From contig CABJAW010000002.1 in the NCBI GenBank assembly GCA_902363665.1, forward strand, positions 124,001-188,000: a stretch of 64,000 bases of DNA, given 5' to 3'. The stretch is from Lachnospiraceae bacterium (GTDB taxonomy: Bacteria; Bacillota; Clostridia; Lachnospirales; Lachnospiraceae). The number at the start of each line of letters is the position of its first letter. Positions within the stretch are counted from its first letter, which is position 1. Shown here piece after piece: positions 25,419 to 33,526 of the stretch. Under the pieces are notes generated by a model. The model was not told the DNA's origin, made no database searches, and was given only the letters and a program-made list of their open reading frames with translations. Both the position numbers and the translations under genes were made by a program.

Positions 25419-26921
25419 TTACGATTCAATCACCTGAATCTTCTCCCCGGTATAATCAGCCATTCCCTGAAGCTGCAGTCCAAGTTCCCTGCACCTTGCA
25501 AGCTGCTCCGGAAGCCGTCTGGGAATGCGTTCCCCCGGCGCAAGAAATGGAATGCCGGGCGGATAGAGGTAAACAAATTCTCCGGAAACAAGGCCGCCGC
25601 TTTCCTCAAGACGGACCGCACACTTTCCGGCATCCTCCGCCTGCGCGATGCTCAGTACTTCTTCGCCGCCATTCGCCATGAGCACTGCGAGATCCGGGGG
25701 TGTGTTTTCCGACATTCTTTCCTCTTTCAGAAATCGGTTCTTCTGGTCCAACCTACTGTTTTTGTGGTTCTGCGTCAGCTCTGCATCAATTTCAGGCAGC
25801 GCCCTGCCAAGCCGGGCCAGCCCTTCTTTGGTGTCCCCGATCGTCGTGATCGCCGTCACATACTGCGGCGCATCCATCTCCATCTCCAGATGGTACCTGA
25901 TACGCAGCAGGTCCGACAGCTGTGCCCCTGTCATTCCACTCCCTTCCGTAGAAATCACGATCTTGGAGCGATCGTAATCAAAAGCCTGCAGACCGTCCTC
26001 GTTTCCATCCACAAGGTGCAGCTTTTTCAGATCAAAAAGTGACGTACGCAGGCGTTCCAGACGCTGCACAAATCCTTCAAACAGCTCCGTTCCCTGCTGT
26101 TCCAGAAGTCCGATGCACCGGTCGATCCCGGCCATAAACACGTAGCTCGGGCTGCTGCTCTGATAAATACTGAGATATCTCCGCAGACGCGTGCGGCAGA
26201 CGCGCGGCCCCTGCACGTGAAGCAGCGCCGTCTGCGTCAGCGCAGGAAGTGTCTTATGCACGCTGTTGATGACGAGATCTGCGCCGCATGCCAGCGCACG
26301 CTGCGGGAAATACGGATGCATGCCAAAATGTGCGCCGTGTGCCTCATCAACGATCAAAATCCCGCCCTTTTCATGCACGATCTCCGCGATCGCTTTCACG
26401 TCGGATACGACTCCGTCGTACGTCGGTGACGTGATCAATACGGTGTGGATCTCCGGATGCGCTTCCAGTGCGCTGCGCACCTGCCCCGGCTGGATCGCTC
26501 CGAGAATCCCTCTCGTCATATCCGCCGGCGGATAGAGATATCTGGCATGCAGATCGTTTAAGAGCAGCGCATGGTAAGCCGCTTTATGGCAGCCTCGTGC
26601 CATCAGAATCGTCTCCCCGCGTTTTGTACACGCCGAAACCGCGGAAAGAATTCCGCACGTGCTGCCGTTTACCAGATAAAAGGTCTCCTCCGCACCGTAC
26701 AGCTGTGCGGCTCTTCTTTGCGCCTCCAGAAGTACCGTTTCCGCGTGATGCAGGTTGTCAAACCCGTCGATCTCCGTGATATCGATCGCATATGGGTCAC
26801 CGAGCAGATGGAAATTCCGTTTATGCCCCGGCATGTGAAACGGGTAAAAATCAGAAGCGCCATAGGCCGATAGCTGCTCATAAAGGTCAGGAGATTTTTG
26901 CTTCCTTTCGTTCTCTGTCAT
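25419..26921 (-). CDS. Orn/Lys/Arg decarboxylase-like, fold type I PLP enzyme (YaaO/SpeA-like)
   Basis: A 500-residue member of the family that makes agmatine, cadaverine or putrescine. Key features: FYPFHMPGHKRN near residue 27, ETFYLVNGSTCGILSAVSA, the cofactor Asp in GILIVDEAHGAHFG (about residue 198), and the Schiff-base Lys in LVINSVHKTLPALTQ (about residue 220). The C-terminal domain ends with YLYPPGIPFLAPGERIP. Length fits the short Bacillus YaaO/SpeA type. ATG 26921 has AAAAGGAAA; the frame opens 20 codons earlier. It heads the conserved housekeeping block. Substrate is not decidable from sequence. Confidence 0.9.
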   Translation of the reverse strand: MTENERKQKSPDLYEQLSAYGASDFYPFHMPGHKRNFHLLGDPYAIDITEIDGFDNLHHAETVLLEAQRRAAQLYGAEETFYLVNGSTCGILSAVSACTKRGETILMARGCHKAAYHALLLNDLHARYLYPPADMTRGILGAIQPGQVRSALEAHPEIHTVLITSPTYDGVVSDVKAIAEIVHEKGGILIVDEAHGAHFGMHPYFPQRALACGADLVINSVHKTLPALTQTALLHVQGPRVCRTRLRRYLSIYQSSSPSYVFMAGIDRCIGLLEQQGTELFEGFVQRLERLRTSLFDLKKLHLVDGNEDGLQAFDYDRSKIVISTEGSGMTGAQLSDLLRIRYHLEMEMDAPQYVTAITTIGDTKEGLARLGRALPEIDAELTQNHKNSRLDQKNRFLKEERMSENTPPDLAVLMANGGEEVLSIAQAEDAGKCAVRLEESGGLVSGEFVYLYPPGIPFLAPGERIPRRLPEQLARCRELGLQLQGMADYTGEKIQVIES

Positions 26922-26993
26922 ATTCTTTTTCCTTTTATCACTGCGGTGACAGCCAAAGTGGATATTCACCATCTGCCACACTGCCTGTTTTGG

Positions 26994-28121
26994 TCAAAGC
27001 ACGGCAATCAGCCGTTCCACCGCTTCCTCCGTCGTCGCCCAGCTCGTGCAGAAGCGCACCGCACTGTGTGTCTCGTCCACCTTTTCCCAGAAGCTAAATG
27101 AAAACTGCCCGGACAGCCGGTCGATCTCCGTATCCGGCAGTACCGGGAACTGCTGGTTCGTCGGCGAATCTACCAGCATCCGGTATCCTTTGGCCTCAAA
27201 CGCGCTGCGCAGCTTCTGTGCCAGCTGATCCGCTTTTTTGCAGACGCAAAAATACAGGTCGTCCGTAAAAAGTGTATCAAACTGCAGGCCGAGCAGTCTG
27301 CCCTTCGCAAGCATTCCGCCGCGCTGCTTGATCAGATACCGGAAATCTTTTTTCAGCCTTTCCTCCAGAATCACAACTGCCTCCCCAAACAGGGCACCGC
27401 ATTTTGTTCCCCCGATGTAAAACACCTCACACAAATCCGCAAGCTCGGAGAGTGTCAGGTCACACTCCTGCGACATCAGCCCGTATCCGAGCCGTGCACC
27501 GTCAATGAAGAGCGGCATGTCATATTTTTTGCACACACGGTGGATTTCCCGTAGTTCTTCCTTTGTATACAAGGTACCGTACTCCGTCGGATAAGAAATG
27601 TACACCATGCCCGGCTGCACCATGTGCTCAAAAGAAGCATCCGCATAATGGAGACGGCAGAGTTCCTCGACCTGCGCCGCATTTAAGCGGCCATCTTTCC
27701 CAGGTACCGTCAGCACTTTATGGCCGGCTGCCTCGATCGCACCGGTCTCATGCACGTTGATATGTCCGGTGGAAGCAGCTACCACGCCCTGATGCGGACG
27801 CAGCGCCGCACAGATCACCGTCAGATTCGTCTGCGTCCCGCCGACCAGAAAATGCACCGCCGCATCCTCTTGGCCGCAAAGTGCACGGATTTTTTCCCTG
27901 GCACTCTCACAGTAAACATCCTCACTGTAGCCCGGTGTCTGCACCAGGTTCGTTTCCATCAGGCGCTGCATAATCTCCGGAACCGCACCCTCCAGATAAT
28001 CGCACTCAAAGCGAAGCTTTTCCTGCTGCTTTTCTGCGTCGCAAATTTCTTTTTTCTGATCTTCTTCGGTCAGATTTCCTTTTCTTTCTTCCACTGTATT
28101 TTTTTCCATCATTTTTTTCAT
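26994..28121 (-). CDS. Low-specificity L-threonine aldolase family, PLP enzyme
   Basis: About 375 residues. It belongs to the beta-eliminating lyase/threonine aldolase family, which cleaves threonine or allo-threonine to glycine and acetaldehyde. The N-terminal 40 residues are unusually charged. Core motifs follow: QTPGYSEDVYCESAREKIR, FLVGGTQTNLTVI, GHINVHETGAIEAAGHKV, the cofactor Asp in MPLFIDGARLGYGL, and the Schiff-base Lys in FYIGGTKCGALFGEA. The start is uncertain because several in-frame ATGs are near; 28121 has AAGGAG upstream. It lies 73 bp upstream of the decarboxylase gene, possibly in one transcript. Confidence 0.88.
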   Translation of the reverse strand: MKKMMEKNTVEERKGNLTEEDQKKEICDAEKQQEKLRFECDYLEGAVPEIMQRLMETNLVQTPGYSEDVYCESAREKIRALCGQEDAAVHFLVGGTQTNLTVICAALRPHQGVVAASTGHINVHETGAIEAAGHKVLTVPGKDGRLNAAQVEELCRLHYADASFEHMVQPGMVYISYPTEYGTLYTKEELREIHRVCKKYDMPLFIDGARLGYGLMSQECDLTLSELADLCEVFYIGGTKCGALFGEAVVILEERLKKDFRYLIKQRGGMLAKGRLLGLQFDTLFTDDLYFCVCKKADQLAQKLRSAFEAKGYRMLVDSPTNQQFPVLPDTEIDRLSGQFSFSFWEKVDETHSAVRFCTSWATTEEAVERLIAVL

Positions 28122-28467
28122 CTTTTTTCCCTGCTCCTTTTTTCTGCAAAAATCGGCGGCTTCCATTTGGCTCACTGCTCCTGATTATAACGAATTTCTC
28201 CCTGCCGCGCAACTATAACCCCGCTTCACTCTGAAAATCTCCCGCTGCTTTGTGCTCCGCGCATCCAAAGTGTATGAATGCTTACCTGCAGTAAAACAGA
28301 CAGCTGCATTCCGCTTCGCGGCCTGCGTTCCAAAAGTAACAGTTGCATTCCCCTCCAAAATCTGTTAGAACAAATCTAACAAACTGGGGATTCGCAATCC
28401 GCCTGCGCGATCGGCGTTCAGGCATCACTGCAGATCACGAAATACCAGACAGAAAGGGGCAATTTCT
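28122..28467. promoter_or_regulatory. Divergent intergenic region with palindrome upstream of proC
   Basis: It separates the threonine aldolase and proC genes. TGTTAGA-ACAAA-TCTAACA (28363-28381) is a perfect 7-bp inverted repeat about 85 bp before proC, a plausible repressor operator. An older degenerate repeat at 28291-28335 is shared with 24600. No small gene was seen. Confidence 0.45.
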
Positions 28468-29259
28468 ATGAAACTTGGATTTATCGGATGTGGAAACATG
28501 GCAAAGGCGATCATCGGAGGGATTCTCCGGCACGGGATCGCATCTCCAAACGAAGTGACCGCTTCTGCTCCGCATGCAGAAACGCGCGAAAAAGCCGCAA
28601 AGGAATTCGGTATCAATACAACGCCCTCCAACTGCGAGGCCGCTAAAGCAGACATCGTTTTTCTGGCCGTCAAACCGCAGTTTTACGAGCCTGTAATCCG
28701 GGAAATCCGCGATGTGATCACTCCGACGCAGCTGATTGTCTCGATCGCCCCGGGCAAATCCATTCAGACGATCACCGACTGGTTCAGCAAACCGGTCAAG
28801 CTGATCCGCACCATGCCAAATACCCCGGCGATGGTCGGCGAGGGTGTCACCGCTCTCTGCCCCGCCGATACTGTCACACAGGACGAGCTGAATCAGGTCA
28901 TCCGCCTTTTTGAGGCCTGCGGCACTGCAGAGGTCATGCCGGAACGGCTGATCGACGGCGTCGTAGCAGTCAGCGGAAGCTCACCGGCCTATATTTTTAT
29001 GATCATCGAGGCAATGGCGGACGGCGCGGTCCGTGACGGTATCCCACGCGCTCAGGCTTACCGGCTCGCTGCTCAGTCCGTGCTCGGCAGTGCCAAAATG
29101 GTGCTTGAGACCGGCAGACATCCGGGAGAGCTCAAGGATATGGTATGCTCACCGGCCGGAACGACAATCGAGGCAGTGGCCGCCATGGAGCGGTGCGGAC
29201 TGCGCAGTGCAATCCTGGAAGGTATGGAAGCATGCTCGCGCAAGACACGGGGAATGTAA
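28468..29259 (+). CDS. proC: Pyrroline-5-carboxylate reductase
   Basis: 263 residues. It catalyses the last step of proline synthesis, NAD(P)H reduction of pyrroline-5-carboxylate. The Rossmann start KLGFIGCGNMAKAIIGGIL (residues 2-20) is followed by VFLAVKPQFYEPV, LIRTMPNTPAMVGEG (about 111-125) and the family signature VSGSSPAYIFMIIEAMADGA with GRHPGELKDMVCSPAGTT (about 213-230). Length is typical. AGAAAGGGG precedes the ATG. Immediately downstream a MITE has inserted so that its target duplication starts on the last base of the stop codon. Confidence 0.96.
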   Translation: MKLGFIGCGNMAKAIIGGILRHGIASPNEVTASAPHAETREKAAKEFGINTTPSNCEAAKADIVFLAVKPQFYEPVIREIRDVITPTQLIVSIAPGKSIQTITDWFSKPVKLIRTMPNTPAMVGEGVTALCPADTVTQDELNQVIRLFEACGTAEVMPERLIDGVVAVSGSSPAYIFMIIEAMADGAVRDGIPRAQAYRLAAQSVLGSAKMVLETGRHPGELKDMVCSPAGTTIEAVAAMERCGLRSAILEGMEACSRKTRGM

Positions 29260-29266
29260 ACTTTTT

Positions 29267-29411
29267 GTTACTGTTCAGAGCCAAGCAGATTTTCATGCAA
29301 AAGTGTGAATCATGCTTGCATGAATGAACACTTTTACATGGAAATCTATTTGGCGGATACGCCACACCGACGAAATGCGTAGCATTTTGGAGGTTGGCTC
29401 TGAACAGTTAC
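29267..29411. mobile_element. MITE copy E with perfect target duplication and variant core
   Basis: 145 bp flanked by identical AACTTTTT octamers (29259-29266 and 29412-29419). The terminal repeats match the family except for one base (GTTAC for GTAAC at the left end). The outer parts match copies A and B, but the central hairpin arms have different sequence (AGATTTTCATGCAAAAGTGT pairing with a right arm ending at about 29350) while keeping the fold and the ATGCTTGCAT loop. It lies between the convergent proC and deacetylase genes. Confidence 0.9.
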
Positions 29412-29427
29412 AACTTTTTTATCCTCT

Positions 29428-30375
29428 TCATACAAATGACGCTGCCAGCTCCTCCAGCTTTCCGAACGAATATCCCATCTCTTCCCACTTTGTGAGCAGT
29501 TCGTCGAGGATGGCTGCGTTTGTCGGGGAGGTGTTGTGCAGCAGCACAAGTGCCCCCGGATGAATGCGGCCAAGCAGCTTCTCAAACGCCTCTTCCTTCG
29601 TGGGCTGGTTATCTGCATACCAGTCTACATAAGCCAGGCTCCAGAAAAACGTTTTGTAGCCCAGCTCCTGCGCCATCTTCAGGTTCGCCTCGCTGTATTT
29701 TCCCTGCGGCGGCCGATAATATTTTGAGATTTCCTGTCCGGTCGCCTCACGAAACAGCGATTCCAGTCCGCCGATCTCTTTTTGAAAGGAAGTAAGATCC
29801 GCCATCTGTGACATATCCGGGTGGTGCTCCGTATGGTTGCCCACCGTGTGATGCTCTGCGAGCATCTGCTGTACCAGTTCCGGATTGTCCTTCACAAAAT
29901 TTCCCACCACAAAAAAAGTGGCCGGCGTCTGATGCTTCTTCAGGGCTTCCAGGATTGCCGGTGTATTTCCGTTCTCATATCCACAGTCAAATGTCAGATA
30001 AATACGTTTTTCTTCCGTGTTTTCTGCATAGTATGCATTGTATTTTGCAAGCTCCTCAAATGTTGCGTTCGCAACCGGAGGTTTTCCCTCTTCCTGAAAA
30101 CTCAGACCCCAGTTTCCTTCTGCGGCGTCCCGGAACACCGTGCTGCCGGATACCGCTGCTGCCTCTGCCTCTTTATTTCCCACATTCTCAGACGCATCCG
30201 CATTGTTTCCGCCTTTCATTTCTGTCCTGCCGCTTATCCCACTCTGTCTCTCCTCTGTCCCCTGGTACTTCATCACGCACGCTGCCGCGATATTGCCCGC
30301 AAAAAAAGCAGCCAGAAACACAAGGAATATGGCCGCTCTTTTTTCTGTCACATATTTTGTTATTTTTTCTTCCAT
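29428..30375 (-). CDS. Membrane-anchored polysaccharide deacetylase (PdaA-like, NodB domain)
   Basis: 315 residues. An N-terminal membrane anchor (AAIFLVFLAAFFAGNIAAACV) places the enzyme outside the membrane. After a Ser/Glu-rich linker comes a carbohydrate esterase 4 domain. The expected motif 1 Asp is in IYLTFDCGYENGNT, the His-x3-His metal site is in GNHTEHHPDMSQM, and later motifs are YYRPPQGKYSE and GALVLLHNTSP. The sequence TFDCGYENG is characteristic of PdaA-type muramyl or glucosaminyl de-N-acetylases acting on peptidoglycan. GGAG precedes the ATG at 30375. It is last of a six-gene leftward cluster, after the two DMT proteins. Confidence 0.9.
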   Translation of the reverse strand: MEEKITKYVTEKRAAIFLVFLAAFFAGNIAAACVMKYQGTEERQSGISGRTEMKGGNNADASENVGNKEAEAAAVSGSTVFRDAAEGNWGLSFQEEGKPPVANATFEELAKYNAYYAENTEEKRIYLTFDCGYENGNTPAILEALKKHQTPATFFVVGNFVKDNPELVQQMLAEHHTVGNHTEHHPDMSQMADLTSFQKEIGGLESLFREATGQEISKYYRPPQGKYSEANLKMAQELGYKTFFWSLAYVDWYADNQPTKEEAFEKLLGRIHPGALVLLHNTSPTNAAILDELLTKWEEMGYSFGKLEELAASFV

Positions 30376-30420
30376 CGCATACACTCCGGGAGTTTCTTAC
30401 CTCTACTGTATGCACATGCT

Positions 30421-30756
30421 TTACAGCGTATACACAAAAATTCCGGTAATGATAATCAGATTGCCGATCAGCTGCCCTTTCGTGAAATGTTCTTTCAGGA
30501 TCAGCCATGAAAGCACCATGACAAACACATAGCTGAAGGTATCGATCACTGCGCCGTATTTCATGTCCACCACGGTGAACGCGTAGGTATTGAGCAGCAG
30601 CGTAGAGAATGAGATACCGTATGCGACGATCACACGCCAGTTCAGATATTCATAGATTACACTTTTATACGTTTTTCCTGCACTCTGCTTGAGAAGTACC
30701 TGTGAGATGGCTGAGAAAAAGGTTCCCAGAAACATCAGTAATAAATATGGAAGCAT
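30421..30756 (-). CDS. Half-size DMT/SMR-type membrane protein
   Basis: 111 residues with four membrane segments (LPYLLLMFLGTFFSAISQVLL; VIVAYGISFSTLLLNTYAF; AVIDTFSYVFVMVLSWLIL; LIGNLIIITGIFVYTL). Length and ending match small multidrug-resistance/EamA half-proteins such as ArnE/ArnF, which pair to flip lipid-linked sugars. It follows the other half-size DMT gene by 14 bp. An ATG with AGGAGGG is clear. Pairing with its neighbour as a heterodimer is inferred. Confidence 0.85.
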   Translation of the reverse strand: MLPYLLLMFLGTFFSAISQVLLKQSAGKTYKSVIYEYLNWRVIVAYGISFSTLLLNTYAFTVVDMKYGAVIDTFSYVFVMVLSWLILKEHFTKGQLIGNLIIITGIFVYTL

Positions 30757-30770
30757 TCCTTTCCCTCCTG

Positions 30771-31184
30771 TCAGTTCTGTTTTTCACCCGTCGAAGCCAC
30801 ATCTGTCTTCTGCCCGGAGCCGGTCTCCTTTTTCTCTGCACTTAAGGAGACGACGATCACACCGAGCAGCACGATCAGCACACCGATGACATTGCGCACC
30901 GACAGCTTCTCTCCGAAAATTGACACCGCCCACACCTGACTCCAGAGCAGGTAAACGCTGCGGTTCGCATATCCAATATTCAGATCAAATTTTTTGATGA
31001 TTTTCTGCCAGCAGATTGCGTAGATGAAGCAGTCAAAAAACATCAGAAATGCAAATACGTACAGCAGCGGGTTTTTCAGCCCGCCGCTCTTCAGCTGAAT
31101 CGATGCCGATTTCGAAAAGACACTTGTAAACGAAAACAGTATGACTGCCAAGTGCAAAAAGACATAATCTTTTATCTTTTCCAT
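30771..31184 (-). CDS. Half-size EamA/SMR-type membrane protein
   Basis: 137 residues with four membrane segments (LHLAVILFSFTSVFSKSA; LLYVFAFLMFFDCFIYAICW; SVYLLWSQVWAVSIFGE; VIGVLIVLLGVIVVSLSA) and a soluble Lys/Glu/Thr tail of about 23 residues. The start overlaps the ATP-grasp stop by 13 bp and has GGAGGAATT, so translation is coupled. The next gene encodes a second half-size protein. By analogy with ArnE/ArnF the two may form one flippase or exporter. Cargo unknown. Confidence 0.85.
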   Translation of the reverse strand: MEKIKDYVFLHLAVILFSFTSVFSKSASIQLKSGGLKNPLLYVFAFLMFFDCFIYAICWQKIIKKFDLNIGYANRSVYLLWSQVWAVSIFGEKLSVRNVIGVLIVLLGVIVVSLSAEKKETGSGQKTDVASTGEKQN

Positions 31185-32392
31185 AATTCCTCCAGGGACG
31201 TTCCGTCCACTTTGATGCAGTGATAAACCCGGCTGATTGTCTGGTCAAGCTGCTCTACGCAGTCCGCTTCCATCACAACCTGTCCAATCCGCGTCGTGCC
31301 GTTCTGCATTGCCTCCACCGCATGGCCAACCGGAAAATCCAGCTTAATCGCAATGCCCTTTTCCCGCATCCTTTCCAGTTTTCTTTCATTGATCTCTGTG
31401 ATCATGCCGTCCACCGGGCTCATCAGCAGCTTCGCCATGCACGGCACGCCTTCCTTTTCCGGTGTAAAACCAACCGGCTGTCCCAGCGCATTCTGCAGGA
31501 TTTTTTCGTAAAAATCGAAGCCATAATACATCGAGATCAGCTCCGGAATGCAGGTTGCCCCTGTCCGTCCGCCCATCTCGATGATCCACGCTTTCCCCTT
31601 CTCATTGTCCACGAATACATCTGCATTCACGGAGCAGTTGTCAAGGCCGAGCGCTTTTACTGCAAGGCGCATCTGTTTTTCAATCTCTTTTTGCAGCCGT
31701 TCACTTCCAAGGTACGGGAAGCCATGCCCGGCCGGGATCGTGATCTTGTCCGTGTGATAGACAAACTTTTCATGCGGCGCCAGAAATACAAGTTTGCCAC
31801 CCTGTACCATACCGTCCACGCCGATCTCTGTCCCCTCCAGCTTTTCCTCTACAAGCACATATTCTTTTCTGGAGCGGTCGAGCGCATTGTGATAAGCCTC
31901 CCTGAGCCCGGATGGCTCATTTACAATCGTGATACCGCGGCTTCCGGAACTGTCTACCCGCTTTACTACAACCGGAAATCCGATTTCTTCTGCTGCCCGG
32001 CATACTTCCTCATAGCTGTATGCCTTCCGGAACTTTGCCGCAGCCACGCCTTCGCGCGCAAACGCTTCCTTCATCTGTGCCTTATCCGTTGCACGTACAG
32101 CCGCTTCCTCAGATACACCTGCCAGTCCCATTTCCTGGCACACATACCCGATCGTTGCCACTGCCACATCCGTTCCGGTCGTACAGATCCCGTCGATCTG
32201 CTCTTCCTGGCAGACCTTCAGAATTCCCACTTTGTCCACCGTATTAATTTCATAAACCTTATCTGCAAGTGCAAATCCGGGATAACCCCCCGGAATACTT
32301 GCGACAATGGTATACAGCCCCATTTTTCTGGCTGTCAGAATAAGCGGAACCTGATATACACTGGCTCCGAGAATCATGATCTTCCGCTGCAC
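31172..32392 (-). CDS. ATP-grasp ligase
   Basis: 406 residues with a pre-ATP-grasp Rossmann-like domain (KIMILGASVYQVPLILTARKMG). An ATP-grasp core follows (VVVKRVDSSGSRGI, EEKLEGTEIGVDGMVQGGK), with the metal-binding region IIEMGGRTGATCIPELI, then a C-terminal domain resembling those of PurK/BacD-like carboxylate-amine ligases. It should join a carboxylate, for example of an amino acid, to an amine via acyl phosphate. GTG 32392 is the start, with GAGGAG 8 nt upstream. It is sandwiched between a GT2 gene and two DMT genes, which suggests the acceptor is a lipid-linked or envelope sugar. Confidence 0.88.
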   Translation of the reverse strand: MQRKIMILGASVYQVPLILTARKMGLYTIVASIPGGYPGFALADKVYEINTVDKVGILKVCQEEQIDGICTTGTDVAVATIGYVCQEMGLAGVSEEAAVRATDKAQMKEAFAREGVAAAKFRKAYSYEEVCRAAEEIGFPVVVKRVDSSGSRGITIVNEPSGLREAYHNALDRSRKEYVLVEEKLEGTEIGVDGMVQGGKLVFLAPHEKFVYHTDKITIPAGHGFPYLGSERLQKEIEKQMRLAVKALGLDNCSVNADVFVDNEKGKAWIIEMGGRTGATCIPELISMYYGFDFYEKILQNALGQPVGFTPEKEGVPCMAKLLMSPVDGMITEINERKLERMREKGIAIKLDFPVGHAVEAMQNGTTRIGQVVMEADCVEQLDQTISRVYHCIKVDGTSLEELWKR

Positions 32393-32450
32393 GGCATCTT
32401 CTCCTCTTTTTCTGTCACTTTTTCTGCCCTGTTGCTTCTGTGGAACTCCC

Positions 32451-33437
32451 TCACACTTTTGGCTCCGGTGCTTCTGTGGTCTCCCTCACAAGTGCTTTCA
32501 GCCGCTCCTGCGCATTTCCCGCATTTACCGTATCGCGCACAATGAACTGCGGCGTATTATTCAGGATCAAAATAATCTTGCCAAGGTATTCTCCGATCAC
32601 GCCAAGCACCATCAGCACAAGTCCGAAAAAGACAACCACCACGCACAGCGTCGAAGACCAGCCAACCGGAATATCCGGATTCAGAATCTTGTTGATGATA
32701 ATCAGAATTGCCATCACTGCGCCCGCAAGCCCGGAAAAAATTCCAAGGCCGAAGGAAATCCGAAGCGGGATTACTGAAAAATTCCAGTAACGCAGCCACA
32801 GATTGATCAGCTTCTTTAACGTATAACCAGAAGTACCGACCTCTCGTTTGAAATGCTCTACCGGCACATTTCCGATGTTGTGCGTTACGCGGTAAAAAAT
32901 ACCGTCTATGTAGGGATTGAAGCTGTCGTATTTCACAACCTCCTCCTGCACCGCCTTCGTAATCATCCAGAAATTACTGGAAACAATCTCTTTCGGCCGG
33001 TTCAGCATGATTCGTGAGGTCACTTCATTTAATTTACTGGTCAGATTTTTCTTCCAGGAGTTCTTTTTCTGCGGATAGACACCATAAACGAGGTCATAGC
33101 CCTCCTCCATCTTGTGGATCAGCCTGAAAATCTGTGACGGATGTGTCTGCATGTCATCATCCATTCCCAGCACGCAGTCTCCCTTTGCGTAATGAAGCGC
33201 TGCCATCAGCGCATTGTGCTGACCAAAATTGCGCATCAGATTTACACCGCACACGTTGCTGTATTCTTTTCCGAGTTTTTCGATTTCCGGCCAGGTGCCG
33301 TCCGTCGACCCGTCATTGACCAGAACAAACTCGCACGTGTAGCCTTTGTTTTTTTCAAATTCTGCCATTACGAGCTCTACGACCTTGCGGATCGTTTTTT
33401 CCGAATAATAGCAGGGGATTACAACTGATATCAGCAT
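32451..33437 (-). CDS. Polyprenyl-phosphate-type glycosyltransferase, family 2
   Basis: 328 residues. The N-terminal GT-A domain has ISVVIPCYYSEKTIRKVVE, FVLVNDGSTDGTW (about 40-52) and the DXD-like CVLGMDDDMQTHPSQI (about 90-105). Two C-terminal membrane segments follow (FGLGIFSGLAGAVMAILIII and WSSTLCVVVVFFGLVLMVLG). This is the ArnC/GtrB/DPM-synthase layout: transfer of a sugar from a nucleotide donor to undecaprenyl phosphate on the cytoplasmic face. It precedes the ATP-grasp gene by 58 bp. Sugar identity cannot be read from the sequence. Confidence 0.92.
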   Translation of the reverse strand: MLISVVIPCYYSEKTIRKVVELVMAEFEKNKGYTCEFVLVNDGSTDGTWPEIEKLGKEYSNVCGVNLMRNFGQHNALMAALHYAKGDCVLGMDDDMQTHPSQIFRLIHKMEEGYDLVYGVYPQKKNSWKKNLTSKLNEVTSRIMLNRPKEIVSSNFWMITKAVQEEVVKYDSFNPYIDGIFYRVTHNIGNVPVEHFKREVGTSGYTLKKLINLWLRYWNFSVIPLRISFGLGIFSGLAGAVMAILIIINKILNPDIPVGWSSTLCVVVVFFGLVLMVLGVIGEYLGKIILILNNTPQFIVRDTVNAGNAQERLKALVRETTEAPEPKV

Positions 33438-33526
33438 TGGTTTTCTCTTTTCTTATCTTTTCTTATCTTTATTTGTAAATCTGCACCTTGCTTCCTGGGG
33501 CTTTTGCTGCCTCGCTCCCCGGACGT

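Noticed and set aside
31220..32545. 441-codon plus-strand frame opposite the ATP-grasp gene
   Set aside because: Antisense shadow of a conserved enzyme gene; rich in Cys/His/Phe with no recognisable domain.
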